A stretch of 64,000 nt of DNA from Subtercola boreus (GTDB taxonomy: Bacteria; Actinomycetota; Actinomycetes; Actinomycetales; Microbacteriaceae). Both the position numbers and the translations under genes were made by a program. Positions 54,542 through 62,889 of the stretch are shown piece after piece. The stretch lies in assembly GCF_003399645.1 (NCBI RefSeq), contig NZ_NBXD01000024.1, positions 124,001 to 188,000 of the forward strand, given 5' to 3'. The notes below the pieces were generated by a model that saw only the letters and a list, made by a program, of their open reading frames with translations, was not told the origin of the DNA and ran no database searches. Each line of letters opens with the position of its first letter. The first letter of the stretch is position 1.

Positions 54542-54837
54542 TATCGAACGATAACAGCCAGCACGTCGCGAGCGGACAGTACGAGGTACTCTTCGCCGTT
54601 GTACTTGACCTCGGTTCCGCCGTACTTGCTGTACAGAACCTTGTCGCCGACGGTCACGTCGAGGGGCACGCGGTTGCCGTTGTCGTCGATGCGGCCGGGG
54701 CCGACGGCCTCGACGACACCTTCCTGCGGCTTCTCTTTGGCCGTGTCAGGAATGACGAGACCAGACGCAGTGGTCGTTTCAGCTTCGACCTGCTTGATGA
54801 CGATGCGATCTTCGAGCGGCTTGATGGAGACCGACAC
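54541..54837 (-). CDS. groES: Co-chaperonin GroES
   Basis: 98 aa heptameric lid of the GroEL chaperonin. [20 protein letters not shown] at the N-terminus, mobile loop [20 protein letters not shown], then [20 protein letters not shown] and [23 protein letters not shown] start with GAGG ribosome site (AGAAGAGGTCAACT). No groEL follows; rarD does. Many actinobacteria have groEL elsewhere. It has a CIRCE-controlled promoter. Confidence 0.97.
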   Translation of the reverse strand: MSVSIKPLEDRIVIKQVEAETTTASGLVIPDTAKEKPQEGVVEAVGPGRIDDNGNRVPLDVTVGDKVLYSKYGGTEVKYNGEEYLVLSARDVLAVIVR

Positions 54838-54875
54838 AGTTGACCTCTTCTTTCTTCGGTTCAAAAGTCATGTTT

Positions 54876-54948
54876 TTGGCACACTCACACTGAGAGTGCT
54901 AACTCCACTTTAGGGGTGCGGCTGGCACTCGGTCAACCTGAGTGCCAG
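54876..54948 (-). promoter_or_regulatory. groES promoter with two CIRCE (HrcA) operators
   Basis: CIRCE 1 (54922-54948): CTGGCACTC-N9-GAGTGCCAG, perfect 9-bp arms. CIRCE 2 (54876-54902): TTAGCACTC-N9-GTGTGCCAA on the minus strand, one arm degenerate. A promoter TTGACC (54936-54931), 18 bp, TAAAGT (54912-54907) puts CIRCE 1 on the -35 and CIRCE 2 at the transcript start. HrcA repression and heat induction follow from known biology. CIRCE 1 is only 31 bp before the divergent methyltransferase start. Confidence 0.93.
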
Positions 54949-54979
54949 CCTCTCGCACCGGCGCACCTAAACTTGCCCC

Positions 54980-56170
54980 ATGCAGAGAACCGAGCTCGAA
55001 CAGCTGATGACAGCCGAGGGCTTGAACCTGCTCGACTCGCTTCCGCCGTACACGACGGGCGCGAATATCGTGCGTTCCGTCACCGCCCTCCGAAAGCGCG
55101 GGTACTCCGCAGATCTCGTCGGGGCCGTGATGACGCAGGCCCGCCTGCGGGCGAAGGCCGTGGCCAAGTTCGGCGATTTCGCCGACAGGATGCTCTTCAC
55201 CGAGGCCGGGCTCGAGCAGGCCACGCGCCTGAACGTCGCCGCCCTGCACGCCGGTCGCTTCCGGGCGGCCGGGCTCGACCGCGTCGCCGACCTCGGTTGC
55301 GGGATCGGGGCCGATGCCCTCGCCTTCGCGGGGCTGGGGCTCGACGTCACGGCCGTCGACCACGACGAGGTCACTGCCGCACTGGCCTCCTACAACCTCG
55401 CCCCGTTCGACACCGCCCGCGTCGAACTGGGCGAGGCAGAGGCGTTCGAGCTGTCGCGGGTCGACGCGGTCTACTTCGACCCCGCTCGCCGCACCGCCGG
55501 CCACAGCAACACCTCGCGCCTCACCGACCCCGACGACTACAGTCCCTCGCTCCGGCACGTCTTCGCCGTGGCCGAACGGATGCCCGTGGGCGTCAAACTC
55601 GGGCCCGGGCTCGACCGCGAACTACTGCCCGACGACGCCGAGGCGCAGTGGGTCTCGGTCGACGGCCATGTGGTGGAGACCGGGCTGTGGTTCGGCCTCC
55701 TCGCCCGACCGGGCATCCGTCGTTCGGCGCTGGTGATCGCGAAGGGCCGCACCGACGAGCTGACCGCCGCTGCGGATTCAGCGGATGTCGACGCCGGTGA
55801 GCTCGGCGAATTCCTCTACGAACCCGACGGCAGCGTCATCCGGGCCCGGCTGATCGGCGACCTCGCCAGGCACCTGGGGGCGCGGATGGTCAGCGACCAG
55901 ATTGCCTACCTGACGTCGGACGACCTGATCGCAACGCCCTTCGCCACGGCGTTCCGGGTGCGCGAGGTGTTGCCGTACAACGTGGCCACTCTGAAGCGCG
56001 AGCTCAAGGCCCGGGGTATCGGGCGCCTGGAGATCAAGAAGCGCGGTGTCGACCTCGATCCCGCAGCGCTCCGGCCGAAGCTGTCGCTGCAGGGTACCGA
56101 GGAGGCCACCCTGTTCGTGACGCGGATCGCCGGGCGGCACGCCGCCATCCTGGCGGACCGACTGGGCTGA
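54980..56170 (+). CDS. Class I SAM-dependent methyltransferase, THUMP-like
   Basis: 396 aa. SAM site RVADLGCGIGADALAFAGLG (about residues 99-118), acidic loop VTAVDHDEVTAAL, and the catalytic-type motif AVYFDPARRTAG (D-P-A-R, like the DPPY motif). The C-terminal 90 residues (EVLPYNVATLKRELKARGIG, LEIKKRGVDLDPAALRPKLS) are the THUMP-like module seen in this actinobacterial family. Substrate probably RNA, not established. It diverges from groES and could be affected by the CIRCE 1 operator. It ends at a 12-bp-stem terminator. Confidence 0.85.
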   Translation: MQRTELEQLMTAEGLNLLDSLPPYTTGANIVRSVTALRKRGYSADLVGAVMTQARLRAKAVAKFGDFADRMLFTEAGLEQATRLNVAALHAGRFRAAGLDRVADLGCGIGADALAFAGLGLDVTAVDHDEVTAALASYNLAPFDTARVELGEAEAFELSRVDAVYFDPARRTAGHSNTSRLTDPDDYSPSLRHVFAVAERMPVGVKLGPGLDRELLPDDAEAQWVSVDGHVVETGLWFGLLARPGIRRSALVIAKGRTDELTAAADSADVDAGELGEFLYEPDGSVIRARLIGDLARHLGARMVSDQIAYLTSDDLIATPFATAFRVREVLPYNVATLKRELKARGIGRLEIKKRGVDLDPAALRPKLSLQGTEEATLFVTRIAGRHAAILADRLG

Positions 56171-56172
56171 AC

Positions 56173-56200
56173 GCGCCGTGTGCCCCGAGGCACACGGCGC
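56173..56200. terminator. Bidirectional terminator after the methyltransferase gene
   Basis: Perfect 12-bp stem GCGCCGTGTGCC/GGCACACGGCGC with tetraloop CCGA. It lies between the convergent methyltransferase (stop 56170) and the DUF4190-like gene (stop 56207). Confidence 0.9.
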
Positions 56201-56206
56201 AACCGC

Positions 56207-56812
56207 TCAGTACGTGTAGTTGTACGAGTTCATGCTCGCGACGAGCGTCACGATGGCGATGACGATGAGGGCCACCGACAGCAGGATTCCGAAGAAGCCG
56301 GTGATCAGGGCGGTCAACCAGAAGCCGCGCGCCGCAGGCTCTTTGCGGCGGCCGATGAAGCCGAGCACGACGGCGGCCGCCGAGAAGATGAAGCCGCCAA
56401 TACCGATGCTGACCGCCGAGATCAGGATGCCGACGATGCCGGCGATCATGCCGATGAGGCTGAGCACGGCGGTCTTGGCCGGCGCGCCCGAGGCGTAGGC
56501 GGCCGGTGCGCCGTAGGCGGGGGCACCGGGTGTTCCGGGCGTGCCGTAGCCAGGAGCGGCCGGGGGTGCCGGCGCGTACACCGGCGGGGTCACCGGGGCT
56601 CCGGGTGCCGACGAACCCGGTGCGTCGTACGCGGGTGCCGAATACGACGGTGTCGCGTACGACGGTGCCGCGGGAGCAGCCGGCGGAGCGGAGGGCGCGG
56701 CCGGAGGCGCGGTCGGCGGCGCGCTGGGCGGCGGCGGGGGCGGCGGGGTGTCAGACCCTGCTGCCGGGTAGGTCGGATTCTCGGGGCCGGTGGGGGTGTT
56801 GGGATCGGTCAT
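56207..56812 (-). CDS. Pro/Ala-rich DUF4190-like membrane protein
   Basis: 201 aa. Residues 1-110 are a disordered Pro/Ala/Tyr-rich cytosolic segment (PPPPPPPSAPPTAPP, then PGYGTPGTPGAPAYG). Residues 113-190 hold two to three hydrophobic helices with GFIGRRKEPAARGFWLTALI between, as in DUF4190-type proteins; it ends NSYNYTY. Function unknown; such proteins are often paralogous and membrane-stress related. The next gene upstream is a shorter relative. Confidence 0.75.
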   Translation of the reverse strand: MTDPNTPTGPENPTYPAAGSDTPPPPPPPSAPPTAPPAAPSAPPAAPAAPSYATPSYSAPAYDAPGSSAPGAPVTPPVYAPAPPAAPGYGTPGTPGAPAYGAPAAYASGAPAKTAVLSLIGMIAGIVGILISAVSIGIGGFIFSAAAVVLGFIGRRKEPAARGFWLTALITGFFGILLSVALIVIAIVTLVASMNSYNYTY

Positions 56813-56873
56813 GGTGACGGTTCCTTCCGCGTTCTCGATCGTTGACGTGCTTCGAGCCTAGCGAGGCCGGGGC

Positions 56874-57152
56874 CTAGTAGTTGGTCGAGACCGACGAAGC
56901 ACCCACGAGCACCACGATGAAGATGATGTAGATGATGAGCAGCACCAGCTCGACGAAACCGATGATGATGGCGGCGAGCGCCAGGCCGCGGCCGGCTTCA
57001 CCCGTCTTTTTGATCTGGTTGAGGCTGACGAAACCGAGAACGATACCGATGATCGTGAAACCGACGATCGACACGACCAGCGCCACGATCGACAGAACGT
57101 TGGTCTTGCGGGCCGGGGCTCCGGGGGCAGCGTAGGGATTGGGTGTTGTCAT
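56874..57152 (-). CDS. DUF4190-domain small membrane protein
   Basis: 92 aa: short N-terminus TTPNPYAAPGAPARKTNVLS, two hydrophobic helices, and between them GFVSLNQIKKTGEAGRGLAL, the typical DUF4190 Gly/Lys loop; ends SSVSTNY. Related in layout to the 201-aa neighbour and possibly a paralogue. The start was taken at the ATG of TTPNPY, with AAAGGAG upstream. Confidence 0.82.
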   Translation of the reverse strand: MTTPNPYAAPGAPARKTNVLSIVALVVSIVGFTIIGIVLGFVSLNQIKKTGEAGRGLALAAIIIGFVELVLLIIYIIFIVVLVGASSVSTNY

Positions 57153-57217
57153 GGTTGTGAGGGCTCCTTTGTCGGTGCCATAGTGACAGCTACTCCCAGC
57201 GAGTGTCAATCCACCGT

Positions 57218-58318
57218 TCAGACCACATGGACGTCTGTGACGGGGAGGGTGGAGTCCGCTCCGAAGTCGAACCCGGAGGGGGTCTTGCCCCGGAGGATCA
57301 GCTGTGCACCCAGGGCGGCGATCATCGCCCCGTTGTCGGTGCACAGAGACAGCGGAGGGATGCGGAGTGCGACGCCCGCGGCCGCGGTGCGCTCTTCGGC
57401 GAGCTGCCGCACCCGCGCGTTCGCCACCACACCGCCGCCGAGCAGCAGCCGGGGCACATCCAGATCGGCGCACGCCGCCAGCGCTTTCGTCAGCAGCACG
57501 TCGGCGACCGCCTCGCGGAAGCTCGCCGCCACATCGCTCACCGGAACCTCTTCGCCCCGGTCGCCTCTTGCCTCGACCCAGCGCGCCACAGCGGTCTTCA
57601 GCCCCGAGAACGAGAAGTCGTACCGGTGTCGCTCGCGGTCCTTCGGCAGGGTCAGACCGCGGGGGAACCGGATCGCCTTCGGATTGCCCCCTTCGGCGAC
57701 CCTGTCGATCTGCGGGCCACCCGGATAGGGCAGCCCGAGCACCCGTGCGACCTTGTCGAACGCCTCCCCGGCCGCATCGTCGATGGTCTCGCCGAGCAGC
57801 TCGACGTCGTCGACCAGATCCCGCACCAGCAACAGGGAGGTGTGCCCGCCCGACACGAGCAGGGCCACGGTGGGGTATTCCAGCGGCTCGGAATCCGGCG
57901 TCACCAGGTCGACGCCGACATGCCCGACGAGGTGGTTGACCGCATAGAGCGGCTTACCGGTCGAGAGCGCCAGGGCCTTGGCCGCCGCCACGCCGACCAT
58001 CAGTGCACCCGACAGCCCCGGGCCGCAGGTCACCGCGATCGCATCGAGGTCGCCGAGCGCCAGGCCAGCCTCAGCGAGAGCGGCCTGGATGGTCGGGGTC
58101 AACGCTTCGAGGTGTGCCCGTGCGGCGATCTCGGGCACCACTCCCCCGTAGCGCGCGTGCTCGTCCATCGACGACGCGATGGCGTTCGCGAGCAGGGTCG
58201 TGCCGCGCACGATGCCGATACCGGTCTCGTCGCAGGATGTCTCGATGCCGAGCACCACGGGTTCCCGTCCGCCCGCGGCGAACGCGGCCGGGTCGAAGGC
58301 GACGGTCTCGGCGTTCAC
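57218..58318 (-). CDS. tsaD: tRNA N6-adenosine threonylcarbamoyltransferase TsaD
   Basis: 366 aa catalytic subunit that transfers the threonylcarbamoyl group to A37 of ANN-decoding tRNAs. ASKHA fold: [17 protein letters not shown], metal-binding [50 protein letters not shown] and [13 protein letters not shown], and the C-terminal [16 protein letters not shown] with [16 protein letters not shown] start overlapping rimI by 4 nt; last gene of the cell-wall/t6A operon. Confidence 0.96.
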   Translation of the reverse strand: MNAETVAFDPAAFAAGGREPVVLGIETSCDETGIGIVRGTTLLANAIASSMDEHARYGGVVPEIAARAHLEALTPTIQAALAEAGLALGDLDAIAVTCGPGLSGALMVGVAAAKALALSTGKPLYAVNHLVGHVGVDLVTPDSEPLEYPTVALLVSGGHTSLLLVRDLVDDVELLGETIDDAAGEAFDKVARVLGLPYPGGPQIDRVAEGGNPKAIRFPRGLTLPKDRERHRYDFSFSGLKTAVARWVEARGDRGEEVPVSDVAASFREAVADVLLTKALAACADLDVPRLLLGGGVVANARVRQLAEERTAAAGVALRIPPLSLCTDNGAMIAALGAQLILRGKTPSGFDFGADSTLPVTDVHVV

Positions 58319-58794
58319 GCGGAAGCTCCCGCCACCAGGTCGAGACGCATCGACACCGCGTCGACGTCGTCGGGCTGGTAGTACCCGCGCCGCACGCCGA
58401 TCGGCGCGAATCCGAGGCTTGCGTACAGCGTCTGGGCTCCGGGATTGTCGGCCCGAACCTCGAGGAACACCCGCCGGGCACCCCGCTCGCGCGCCTCGGC
58501 GATCAGGGTCAGCATGAATCTCCGCGCGAGGCCGCGCCGCCGGGCATCCGGAGCGACAGCGATCGTCTGGATGTCGGCGTCCGCCCCGCCTCTAGGGCTC
58601 ATCAGGCCCGCGTAGCCCGAGAGCCCCTCGATGTCGGGGTCAGTCGCCACGAGGTAGTAGCAGTGGGTCTGCGAGAGATCGGCCAGCATCATCGCGTGCG
58701 ACCACGCGTCGTTCCGGAACGTCTCCGTCTCGAGCGCCATGATCGCGTCGACGTCGGCGGGTCCCGCCACCCTCAGCTCGAAACCGTCACTCAC
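58315..58794 (-). CDS. rimI: RimI-type ribosomal protein S18 N-acetyltransferase
   Basis: 159-aa GNAT enzyme. [20 protein letters not shown] near the start, acetyl-CoA motif [20 protein letters not shown], then [20 protein letters not shown] and [20 protein letters not shown], the RimI-type signature. Located between tsaB and tsaD with 4-nt overlaps on both sides, which is the standard order in actinobacteria. Confidence 0.93.
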   Translation of the reverse strand: MSDGFELRVAGPADVDAIMALETETFRNDAWSHAMMLADLSQTHCYYLVATDPDIEGLSGYAGLMSPRGGADADIQTIAVAPDARRRGLARRFMLTLIAEARERGARRVFLEVRADNPGAQTLYASLGFAPIGVRRGYYQPDDVDAVSMRLDLVAGASA

Positions 58795-59489
58795 TGGGTC
58801 ACCCTCTTCACACCGGTCGAGACGGTCACGTCGGGCGAGCGCAGGTAGATCGCCCGGTCTGCTGCGAAGTCGCCGCCCGACGCCAGCAGCGCCAGTGCGA
58901 CGAGCCCGAGCTGACCCGCCGACACCCGGGCCGCCTCGGTCGTGCGCGCCCCAGGATGCGGCAGGGCATCGGGCTTCGCAAGTCCCGGGCCGTCGAGGCG
59001 CACCGCACTCGCGCCGGCGCCGGCTCCGGCTCCGGAAGCGTCGGCCGCCTCACCCACGCCGTCGCCCGCAGCCGCAGCTCCCGCCAGCTCGTAGAGCGAC
59101 CAGTACACCTCGCGCCGCCGGGCATCCGTGACCACCAGCAGCTCGCCGCCCGCACCCGCCGTCGCCTCGGCGAGCGCGATCGCGTCGTGGCTGACGACCG
59201 GGTACAACGGCACGCCCCGGCCCAGCGCGAAGACCCGGGCGGCCGCGATTCCGACCCGGAGGCCGGTGAACGGGCCGGGTCCCATTCCCGCCACGACGCC
59301 GGTCAGCTCATCGACCCGCACGCCCGCCTCAGTGAGCGCGCGCTCGATCAGCCGGCCGATCACCTCGGCGTGCTTCATCGTGTCGTGGCCGTCGGCCTGG
59401 CTCAGGATGCCCGACCCCTCCCGCACGACGGAGACACTGGTTCCGGCGGAGGTGTCGATCGCCAGCAGCAGCTCCGGGCGGTCAGCCAC
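58791..59489 (-). CDS. tsaB: tRNA threonylcarbamoyladenosine biosynthesis protein TsaB
   Basis: 232 aa scaffold and partner of TsaD. ASKHA start LLLAIDTSAGTSVSVVREG, HAEVIGRLIERALTEAG, and the family signature VVAGMGPGPFTGLRVGIAAA; the C-terminal half has a Gly/Ala-rich insert (GEAADASGAGAGAGASAV). It ends with [20 protein letters not shown], also typical. GTG start overlapping the alr::tsaE gene by 8 nt. Confidence 0.93.
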   Translation of the reverse strand: MADRPELLLAIDTSAGTSVSVVREGSGILSQADGHDTMKHAEVIGRLIERALTEAGVRVDELTGVVAGMGPGPFTGLRVGIAAARVFALGRGVPLYPVVSHDAIALAEATAGAGGELLVVTDARRREVYWSLYELAGAAAAGDGVGEAADASGAGAGAGASAVRLDGPGLAKPDALPHPGARTTEAARVSAGQLGLVALALLASGGDFAADRAIYLRSPDVTVSTGVKRVTQ

Positions 59490-61314
59490 GCGGGGCTCCC
59501 GTCGCGACGCGGCCCGGGCCGCGGTGGTGGTGGAGCGTGACGGTTCGCGGCTCGACGGGTGCGTCGCCGTCATCGGTGCCATCGGTTTGCACCACGTCTG
59601 CGCGGGCGCCGCGGGGACGCTCGATCACCAGCTCCAGGTGCTCGCCGACCAGGTTCTCGATCATCCCGGAGCCCCACTCGACCACCACGATCGAGTTGGC
59701 GAAGTCGATGTCGAGGTCGTCGAGCTCGGCCGCACTGCCGAGCCGGTAGGCGTCGACGTGCACGAGCGGAACGCCCGTGGAGAGAGTCGGATGCGTGCGC
59801 GCCAGCACGAAGGTCGGGCTGGTGACCGAGCCACGCACCCCCAGCCCCTCACCGAGGCCGCGGGTGAAGGTGGTCTTGCCCGCTCCGAGCTCACCCGTCA
59901 GCACCAGCACCGACCCCGCACCCAGCCGCTCGGCGAACGCGACGCCGAAGGCGTGCATCGCTTCCGGATCGGCGATCACCCACGACTCGCCGCCCGCAGC
60001 CGCCGCCGCAGCCGCCGCCGCCGCCGCGCCATCGTCACCGGGCGCATCCGTCACATACTGCCGAACGACGCGCGGGCCCACCCGGGCCACGATCTCGTCG
60101 CCGATGGTCTGCGCCCAGCCGGCCCACTCCTCCGCCGTCGGAACGGAATCACCCGCGGTACCCGCACCCGCATTCGCGCTCGGCGCCTCGCCGAACACGA
60201 TCACCTCGTCGCCGACGTTCACGGCGGCATCGCCCACGTCGATCACGATCTGGTCCATCGCGACGCGACCCGCCACAGGGTACCGCGTGCCGGCGATCCA
60301 CACCTGCCCCTTGCCGTTCGACGCCCGCGGAATGCCGTCGGCATACCCGAGCGGAACGAGCGCGAGCGTCGTCGGCGCCTCCGTTCGGTAGTCGAACCCG
60401 TACGACACTCCCTGCCCGGCCGGCACGCGCTTCACCGACACCACCGGCGCCGCCAGGGTCATCACCGCACGCAACCCGAGCTCCTCAGCCGTCTCATCGT
60501 CGAACGGCGACACACCGTAGGCCGCGATTCCAAAGCGCACGAAGTTGAAGCGGGCCTCCGGCATCCGGATGCCCGCAGAACTCGCGGCCAGGTGCAGCCT
60601 CTGCAACCGTGCTCCGAGGGATTCCGCGACAGCTACTGCGGCGCGGAACTTCTCCAGCGCGTCGCTGTCGTCCGCCGGCGAGGCGTCGGCCAGGTGCGAC
60701 CACACCGCATACAGCTCGAGCGCACCCTCCTCGTCGAGCGCCATCGCCCGGCGAACGAGGGCGGGCCACTGCTCAGGCGTCGCACCGTTGCGGTGCAGCC
60801 CGGTGTCGATCTTGAGGTGCACGCGCGTGAGCGCGGGCAGCGCGGTTGGCGCTCCGGAGGGCTCCGCGTCGTCGGGGGGATCGCCGGCAGAGTCGCTGGC
60901 GGCGCCGTCAGCCGCCGCACGCGCGCGCTCGACGAGCTTCGCCCGCGCCTGGGCGATCCGCTCCAGCTGCCACTCGGCCGACACGCCGATGTCGATCTCC
61001 TCGGACACAGCCCCGTCGAAGTCAGCGTTCGGGGCGTGCATCCACGCGAAGATCGGCACGGTGAACCCGGCGGCACGGAGTTCGAGTGCGGCGGGGATGT
61101 CGAGGACGGCGAGCCAGGTCGCCCCCGCTTCGAGCGCCGCCGCGGCGAGCTGGATCATTCCGTGCCCGTAGGCGTCGGCCTTCACGGCGAGCATGATCTC
61201 CGACGGCTCCGCGTGCGCCGCCAGCACGCGCACATTGTGGCGGAACGCATCGAGGTTGACGCGAGCAACCCGTTCGGGTGCCGCCCCGCTCACGCCCATT
61301 GCTTCGTCGCTCAC
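59482..61314 (-). CDS. Alanine racemase fused to tRNA threonylcarbamoyladenosine ATPase TsaE
   Basis: 610 aa. Residues 10-422 are a complete alanine racemase: PLP lysine in MLAVKADAYGHG (Lys45), substrate Arg region HLKIDTGLHRNG, catalytic Tyr in GQGVSYGFDYRT (Tyr305), AMDQIVIDVG near 352. An Ala/Gly/Pro-rich insert lies at 132-160. An alanine-rich linker (about 428-441) leads to TsaE (445-575) with Walker A GELGAGKTTFTRGL (474-487), TSPTFVLARTHPT, HVDAYRLG and VVVEWG. D-alanine synthesis and tRNA t6A assembly are thus joined in one chain. A second, separate alr lies just upstream. GTG start, 4-nt overlap. Confidence 0.93.
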   Translation of the reverse strand: MSDEAMGVSGAAPERVARVNLDAFRHNVRVLAAHAEPSEIMLAVKADAYGHGMIQLAAAALEAGATWLAVLDIPAALELRAAGFTVPIFAWMHAPNADFDGAVSEEIDIGVSAEWQLERIAQARAKLVERARAAADGAASDSAGDPPDDAEPSGAPTALPALTRVHLKIDTGLHRNGATPEQWPALVRRAMALDEEGALELYAVWSHLADASPADDSDALEKFRAAVAVAESLGARLQRLHLAASSAGIRMPEARFNFVRFGIAAYGVSPFDDETAEELGLRAVMTLAAPVVSVKRVPAGQGVSYGFDYRTEAPTTLALVPLGYADGIPRASNGKGQVWIAGTRYPVAGRVAMDQIVIDVGDAAVNVGDEVIVFGEAPSANAGAGTAGDSVPTAEEWAGWAQTIGDEIVARVGPRVVRQYVTDAPGDDGAAAAAAAAAAAGGESWVIADPEAMHAFGVAFAERLGAGSVLVLTGELGAGKTTFTRGLGEGLGVRGSVTSPTFVLARTHPTLSTGVPLVHVDAYRLGSAAELDDLDIDFANSIVVVEWGSGMIENLVGEHLELVIERPRGARADVVQTDGTDDGDAPVEPRTVTLHHHRGPGRVATGAPRG

Positions 61315-62474
61315 GAGACGTACCGCCGCTCGATCCGGGCGCCGATGCGCGTCACGATCTCGTAGTTGATCGTCTCCGCAGCCTCAGCCCAGTCCTCCGC
61401 CGACGGATACCCGTCCTGCGGATCGCCGAACAGCACCACCCTGTCCCCCACCGCAGCCTCCGCATCGTGCACGTCGGCAACGAACTGGTCCATCGCGATG
61501 CGTCCAGAGACGCGGTGGATCTCGCCATTGATCCAGACCGGTGCGCGGTTCGACCCGAGCCGCGGAATCCCGTCGGCATACCCCAGCGCCACCAGCGCGA
61601 GCGTCGACTCCGTCGCTGTCCGATAGGTGTATCCGTACGAGACACCACTGTCGACGGGCACCCGCTTCACCGAGATGACCCGCCCTTCGACGCGCATCGC
61701 CGGCCGCAACCCGAGCTCTGCCGATGTCTGGTCATCGAACGGCGAGAGCCCGTACATGCCGATGCCGAGCCGGATCATCGACAGCCTCGTCTCGGGCAGC
61801 CTGAGCGCTGCCGCCGTCGAAGCCAGGTGGATGATCGGGGGCTCGAGCTGCGCAACCCGGGCCAGCTCGACCCCGGCGAGCAGCCGCTCGAGCTGCGCAC
61901 GGTCTTCTTCGTCGTTCGTGTTCGAAAGGTGGCTGAACAGGCCCACCACGGTGAGCTGCCCGGCGCGCTGCAGTTCCGCCGCGCGTGCGAAGAACGCGGG
62001 CCAGAGGCTCTGTTCGGCGCCGTTCCGGCCCAGCCCGGTGTCGAGCTTGAGGTGCACCCGGGCCGGTTGCTGCGCGGCCCCGCCCTCTCCGGCTTCCCGC
62101 AGGCCCGCCGCCACCCGCAGCCCCGCCGCCGCCACCGCGTCGAGCTGCGCGACCGAGCTCACCCCCACATCGATCGAGTGGGCGACAGCACGGTCGAACG
62201 ACGCCTGCGGCGAGTGCAGCCACGCCAGCACCGGAACCGACAGTCCGGCGTCGCGAAGCGCCACCGCCTCATCGACATCGGCCACGCCGAGCCACGTCGC
62301 ACCCGCCTCCACCGCCGCGCGGGCGACCTCCACCGCTCCATGCCCATAGGCGTTGGCCTTCACCACCGCCATTACCTCGGCACCGCCGACCAGCGCCGCC
62401 ACCGTTCGCACGTTGTGCCGGATTGCCCCGAGGTCGACGGAGGCCAGCCGCAGGGGCTCCTCAGACGCGCTCAT
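61311..62474 (-). CDS. alr: Alanine racemase
   Basis: 387 aa, full-length PLP enzyme that makes D-alanine for peptidoglycan. PLP lysine Lys39 in VMAVVKANAYGHG, HLKLDTGLGRNG, MIRLGIGMYGLSPF, catalytic Tyr in SGVSYGYTYRT, GRIAMDQFVADV; C-terminal EDWAEAAETINYEIVTRIGA. It resembles the Alr half of the next gene throughout, suggesting tandem duplication. ATG overlaps the acpS stop by 4 nt. Confidence 0.96.
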   Translation of the reverse strand: MSASEEPLRLASVDLGAIRHNVRTVAALVGGAEVMAVVKANAYGHGAVEVARAAVEAGATWLGVADVDEAVALRDAGLSVPVLAWLHSPQASFDRAVAHSIDVGVSSVAQLDAVAAAGLRVAAGLREAGEGGAAQQPARVHLKLDTGLGRNGAEQSLWPAFFARAAELQRAGQLTVVGLFSHLSNTNDEEDRAQLERLLAGVELARVAQLEPPIIHLASTAAALRLPETRLSMIRLGIGMYGLSPFDDQTSAELGLRPAMRVEGRVISVKRVPVDSGVSYGYTYRTATESTLALVALGYADGIPRLGSNRAPVWINGEIHRVSGRIAMDQFVADVHDAEAAVGDRVVLFGDPQDGYPSAEDWAEAAETINYEIVTRIGARIERRYVS

Positions 62475-62875
62475 CGCCCGCCCCGATCATCCGGAGCCTG
62501 CACGGGCGACACCAGAACCGCGCCCGCACCCTCGGCCACCACGAACGCGCACGCCGTATCGCCGTCGTGACTGAGCGACAGGTGCAGCGCCCCGATGCCG
62601 TGCGCCTCCACCGCCTCGGCGGCTGACCCCGCCAGACGGAACGACGGTTTGCCGAGCGCATCGGTCACGACCTCCACGTCGTGCCACCGAAAACCGGTCG
62701 GGTCGCCGACTGCCTTCACCAACGCCTCTTTCGCGGCAAATCGAGCGGCCAGCGACCGCAGCGACAGAGAGCGTTCGCTCTCAGCGAACAACCTCGGCGC
62801 CAAGGCCGGCGTGCGCTGCAGCGAGCGCTCGAACCGGGGCACATCGACAATGTCGACGCCGACGCCGATGATCAC
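62471..62875 (-). CDS. acpS: Holo-[acyl-carrier-protein] synthase
   Basis: 134 aa phosphopantetheinyl transferase. GVGVDIVDVPRFERSLQRTP with the metal Asp, the second signature SLAARFAAKEALVKAVG (Glu and Lys), and LHLSLSHDGDTACAFVVAEG. It activates ACP with the pantetheine arm of CoA. ATG 14 bp after the glmS stop; overlaps alr by 4 nt. Confidence 0.93.
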   Translation of the reverse strand: MIIGVGVDIVDVPRFERSLQRTPALAPRLFAESERSLSLRSLAARFAAKEALVKAVGDPTGFRWHDVEVVTDALGKPSFRLAGSAAEAVEAHGIGALHLSLSHDGDTACAFVVAEGAGAVLVSPVQAPDDRGGR

Positions 62876-62889
62876 GAACCGACCCCCCG

